In this document: positions 62,134 through 64,000 of the stretch, piece after piece | Position numbering within the stretch: position 1 is the first letter of the stretch | How the letters are laid out: each line of letters starts with the position of its first letter | Source: Bacteroidales bacterium | GTDB taxonomy: Bacteria; Bacteroidota; Bacteroidia; Bacteroidales; UBA932 | Assembly (NCBI GenBank): GCA_017959005.1 | Contig: JAGDBO010000017.1 | Location: 98,853 to 162,852 of the forward strand | Reading direction: 5' to 3' | Length of the DNA stretch: 64,000 bases | Translations under genes and position numbers: made by a program | The notes under the pieces: generated by a model | What the model was told of the DNA's origin: nothing | The model's database searches: none | What the model saw: only the letters and a program-made list of their open reading frames with translations

Positions 62134-63447
62134 ATGGGTATTGTAGCAATAGTAGGAAGACCAAACGTAGGTAAGTCCACTCTCTTCAACAGAATGGTGG
62201 GACAGAGAAAAGCCATTGTAGATGAGACTGCCGGAGTAACCAGAGACCGCCACTACGGAAAGTGCGAGTGGTGCGGCAACATCTTCTCTGTCATTGATAC
62301 CGGAGGATACACCACCAACTCAGATGATGTCTTTGAAAATGAGATTCGTAAACAGGTTCTGGCTGCCATAGATGAAGTAGATGTCATCCTCTTTATGTGT
62401 GACGTTGCAACCGGTATCACAGACTATGACATGAGCATTGCAAAGATTCTCAGAAGATGTGACAAGCCGGTCATTCTTGCTGTTAACAAGGTAGATACGG
62501 GAGCTAAAATTTATGGAACCTACGAGTTTGCACGCCTGGGTTTGGGAGACCCAATCTCCATTGCATCTGCAAGCGGCGGAGGTACCGGAGACCTTATGGA
62601 CCGCATTGTGGAGGAACTGAAAAAGTGCCAGCGCCTTACAGCCAACCAGGAGGAGCTTAACCTCCCTAAAATCACCATAGTAGGACGTCCTAACGTGGGC
62701 AAGTCCTCCATGACCAACGCCCTGTTGGACCAGGAGAGAAACATTGTAACTCCGGTTGCCGGAACAACCAGAGACTCCATCTCCACCCGTTACAACAAGT
62801 TTGGTTATGACTTCCTGCTCATAGACACCGCAGGTTTGAGAAAGAAGAACAAGGTTTCAGAAAACCTTGAGTTCTACTCCGTTATGAGGGCTATCAGAAG
62901 TATAGAGAGTTCAGATGTCTGCATACTTATGATAGATGCAACTGAGGGAGTTCAGGCTCAGGATATGAACATCTTCAACCTAATCCAAAAGAACGGAAAG
63001 GGTTGCGTCATTGTTGTAAATAAATGGGATCTCATTGAGAAAGAGACTCTTACTATGAAGAACTTTACTCAGGATATTCTTCAAAAGATTGCTCCTTTCA
63101 CAGATGTCCCTATTGTATTCACCTCCGTAATCAACAAGCAGAGAATCCATGATGTTCTCCAAAAGGCTATGGAGGTCTATGCAAACTACTCTCAGAAAGT
63201 AGATTGGAAGGAACTCAATGATGCCCTTATGCCTCTTATTGAGGAGCACCAGCCTCCAATGTACAAGGGCAAAGAGGTTAAAATCAAATACATAACCCAA
63301 CTCTCCACCTCTGTTCCATCCTTTGCTTTCTTCTGCAACCTTCCGCAGTACATCAAAGAACCATACAGGCGTTTCCTGGAAAACAGACTGAGGGAGAAGT
63401 TCAACTTTACCGGCTGCCCTATCAACATCTACTTCCGCCAGAAGTAA
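62134..63447 (+). CDS. der: Ribosome-associated GTPase Der (EngA)
   Basis: A 437-aa tandem GTPase for 50S assembly. Two G1 loops ([11 protein letters not shown] near residue 8, [10 protein letters not shown] near 190), two DTGG/DTAG motifs and NKVD/NKWD motifs are present, followed by the KH-like C-terminal domain. Last complete gene of the window. Confidence 0.96.
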   Translation: MGIVAIVGRPNVGKSTLFNRMVGQRKAIVDETAGVTRDRHYGKCEWCGNIFSVIDTGGYTTNSDDVFENEIRKQVLAAIDEVDVILFMCDVATGITDYDMSIAKILRRCDKPVILAVNKVDTGAKIYGTYEFARLGLGDPISIASASGGGTGDLMDRIVEELKKCQRLTANQEELNLPKITIVGRPNVGKSSMTNALLDQERNIVTPVAGTTRDSISTRYNKFGYDFLLIDTAGLRKKNKVSENLEFYSVMRAIRSIESSDVCILMIDATEGVQAQDMNIFNLIQKNGKGCVIVVNKWDLIEKETLTMKNFTQDILQKIAPFTDVPIVFTSVINKQRIHDVLQKAMEVYANYSQKVDWKELNDALMPLIEEHQPPMYKGKEVKIKYITQLSTSVPSFAFFCNLPQYIKEPYRRFLENRLREKFNFTGCPINIYFRQK

Positions 63448-63489
63448 ATTTGTCTCCAAACGCTTTAACTTCAATTAAACTGATTGTTA

Positions 63490-63521
63490 TTTGCTATTCT
63501 GAAAAGGAAACTCTATCTTTA
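63490..63521 (+). promoter_or_regulatory. Promoter of the terminal lipoprotein gene
   Basis: TTTGC at 63490-63494, a 19-nt spacer, then TATCTTTA at 63514-63521, one mismatch from TAnnTTTG. It lies 31 nt before the ATG at 63553. Confidence 0.5.
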
Positions 63522-63552
63522 TATCCACAAATAAACCAAAACAAAACAGATT

Positions 63553-64000
63553 ATGAAGAAGTTATTTACAATTCTTCTCCTTTCTGTTTGCTTTGTTTCA
63601 GTGCCTTCCTGTCAGAAAGATAGCAACGGAAAAGGAGATGATCCTAACCGCCTTACATCCAAAGAGGCTAAAGAGTATTTTGAACAAAACTCAACCTGTT
63701 TGAGGTTTCTTTCAGTTGGAGGAGATAAACCTTCCGGAACTAAATCTGCTTTAACAGAGAACATGATTATTGATTGGGATTCCGCCATTGAGAGCGAGAC
63801 CAGTGATGCTTACTTTGTAGAGGTTCCGATTAATATGTCATCTCCCATTTCTGCTAACCTGTATGATGGTATAGGTCACATGCATAAAAACATCAGACCT
63901 GTTCAAGTGAACATGTCTCTTTTGATAGAAAGACATAAGTCGGATAATTGCACACACAGTTCTGTTGTCACAACAATAGGTACATATTCGAATGTCACTA
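63553..64000 (+). CDS. Lipoprotein of unknown function (3' end outside window)
   Basis: Open from the ATG at 63553 to the window end (149 codons). It starts MKKLFTILLLSVCFVSVPSC, a type II signal with lipobox VPSC near residue 20, followed by a Ser/Asn-rich segment (QKDSNGKGDDPN). The first 120 mature residues (with FLSVGGDKPSGTKSAL and DWDSAIESETSDAYFVEVPI) resemble the N-terminal region of large Bacteroidota lipoproteins of unknown function. The rest is not visible. Confidence 0.6.
   Translation, partial: MKKLFTILLLSVCFVSVPSCQKDSNGKGDDPNRLTSKEAKEYFEQNSTCLRFLSVGGDKPSGTKSALTENMIIDWDSAIESETSDAYFVEVPINMSSPISANLYDGIGHMHKNIRPVQVNMSLLIERHKSDNCTHSSVVTTIGTYSNVT

Overview
The window looks like chromosomal DNA from an anaerobic member of the Bacteroidales (phylum Bacteroidota); I cannot name a genus. 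Evidence: an ATP synthase operon in the order atpD-atpC-(small membrane protein)-atpB-atpE-atpF-atpH-atpA-atpG, TonB-dependent receptors paired with surface lipoproteins, a class III (anaerobic) ribonucleotide reductase, an ileS-DksA-like-lspA block, and Bacteroidota-type promoters (-7 TAnnTTTG, sometimes with a -33 TTTG about 19-21 nt upstream). TAG is used as an ordinary stop.

Layout. 1-10 kb: end of a sugar-nucleotide epimerase, alr, holA, an unusual fusion of an HsdR_N-type nuclease domain to a CCA-adding/HD enzyme, two exported proteins, a ferredoxin-containing aldo/keto reductase and nrdDG. 10.3-14.6 kb: accessory island with tRNA-Ser(GGA), a 40-nt perfect palindrome, three REP-like repeats, and an AT-rich four-gene restriction-modification cassette (two methyltransferases, an HNH nuclease, an EVE-like/NucS-like nuclease). 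14.6-24.2 kb: cstA, a Nudix gene and the ATP synthase operon, whose atpA carries an in-frame TAG. 24.2-33.2 kb: a 5'-nucleotidase-like lipoprotein and a four-gene outer-membrane uptake locus resembling Bacteroides BtuB/BtuG corrinoid systems. 33.3-42.8 kb: a giant alpha-2-macroglobulin-like protein, a VanX-like dipeptidase and several lipoproteins. 42.8-48.5 kb: tRNA-Ser(UGA), lspA, a DksA-like protein with a histone-H1-like tail, ileS, cvpA.

48.5-51.55 kb is the most interesting part: a discrete cassette between two intrinsic terminators, with its own promoter lying on an inverted repeat. It encodes a 53-aa single-span membrane protein, a peptidase-containing ABC transporter (C39 protease, membrane domain, ATPase) and two small double-glycine-leader peptides. 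The peptides share a short core and each has a GxxxG motif, which suggests a two-peptide bacteriocin-like secretion system. A TolC-type channel and an HlyD/MacA-type adaptor follow under a separate promoter and could complete the export path.

54-64 kb: housekeeping genes (tsaB, HIT, greA, ribF, xseBA, engB, prs, nadE, der) and the start of a lipoprotein gene cut by the window edge. No CRISPR array, rRNA, integrase or insertion sequence was seen.
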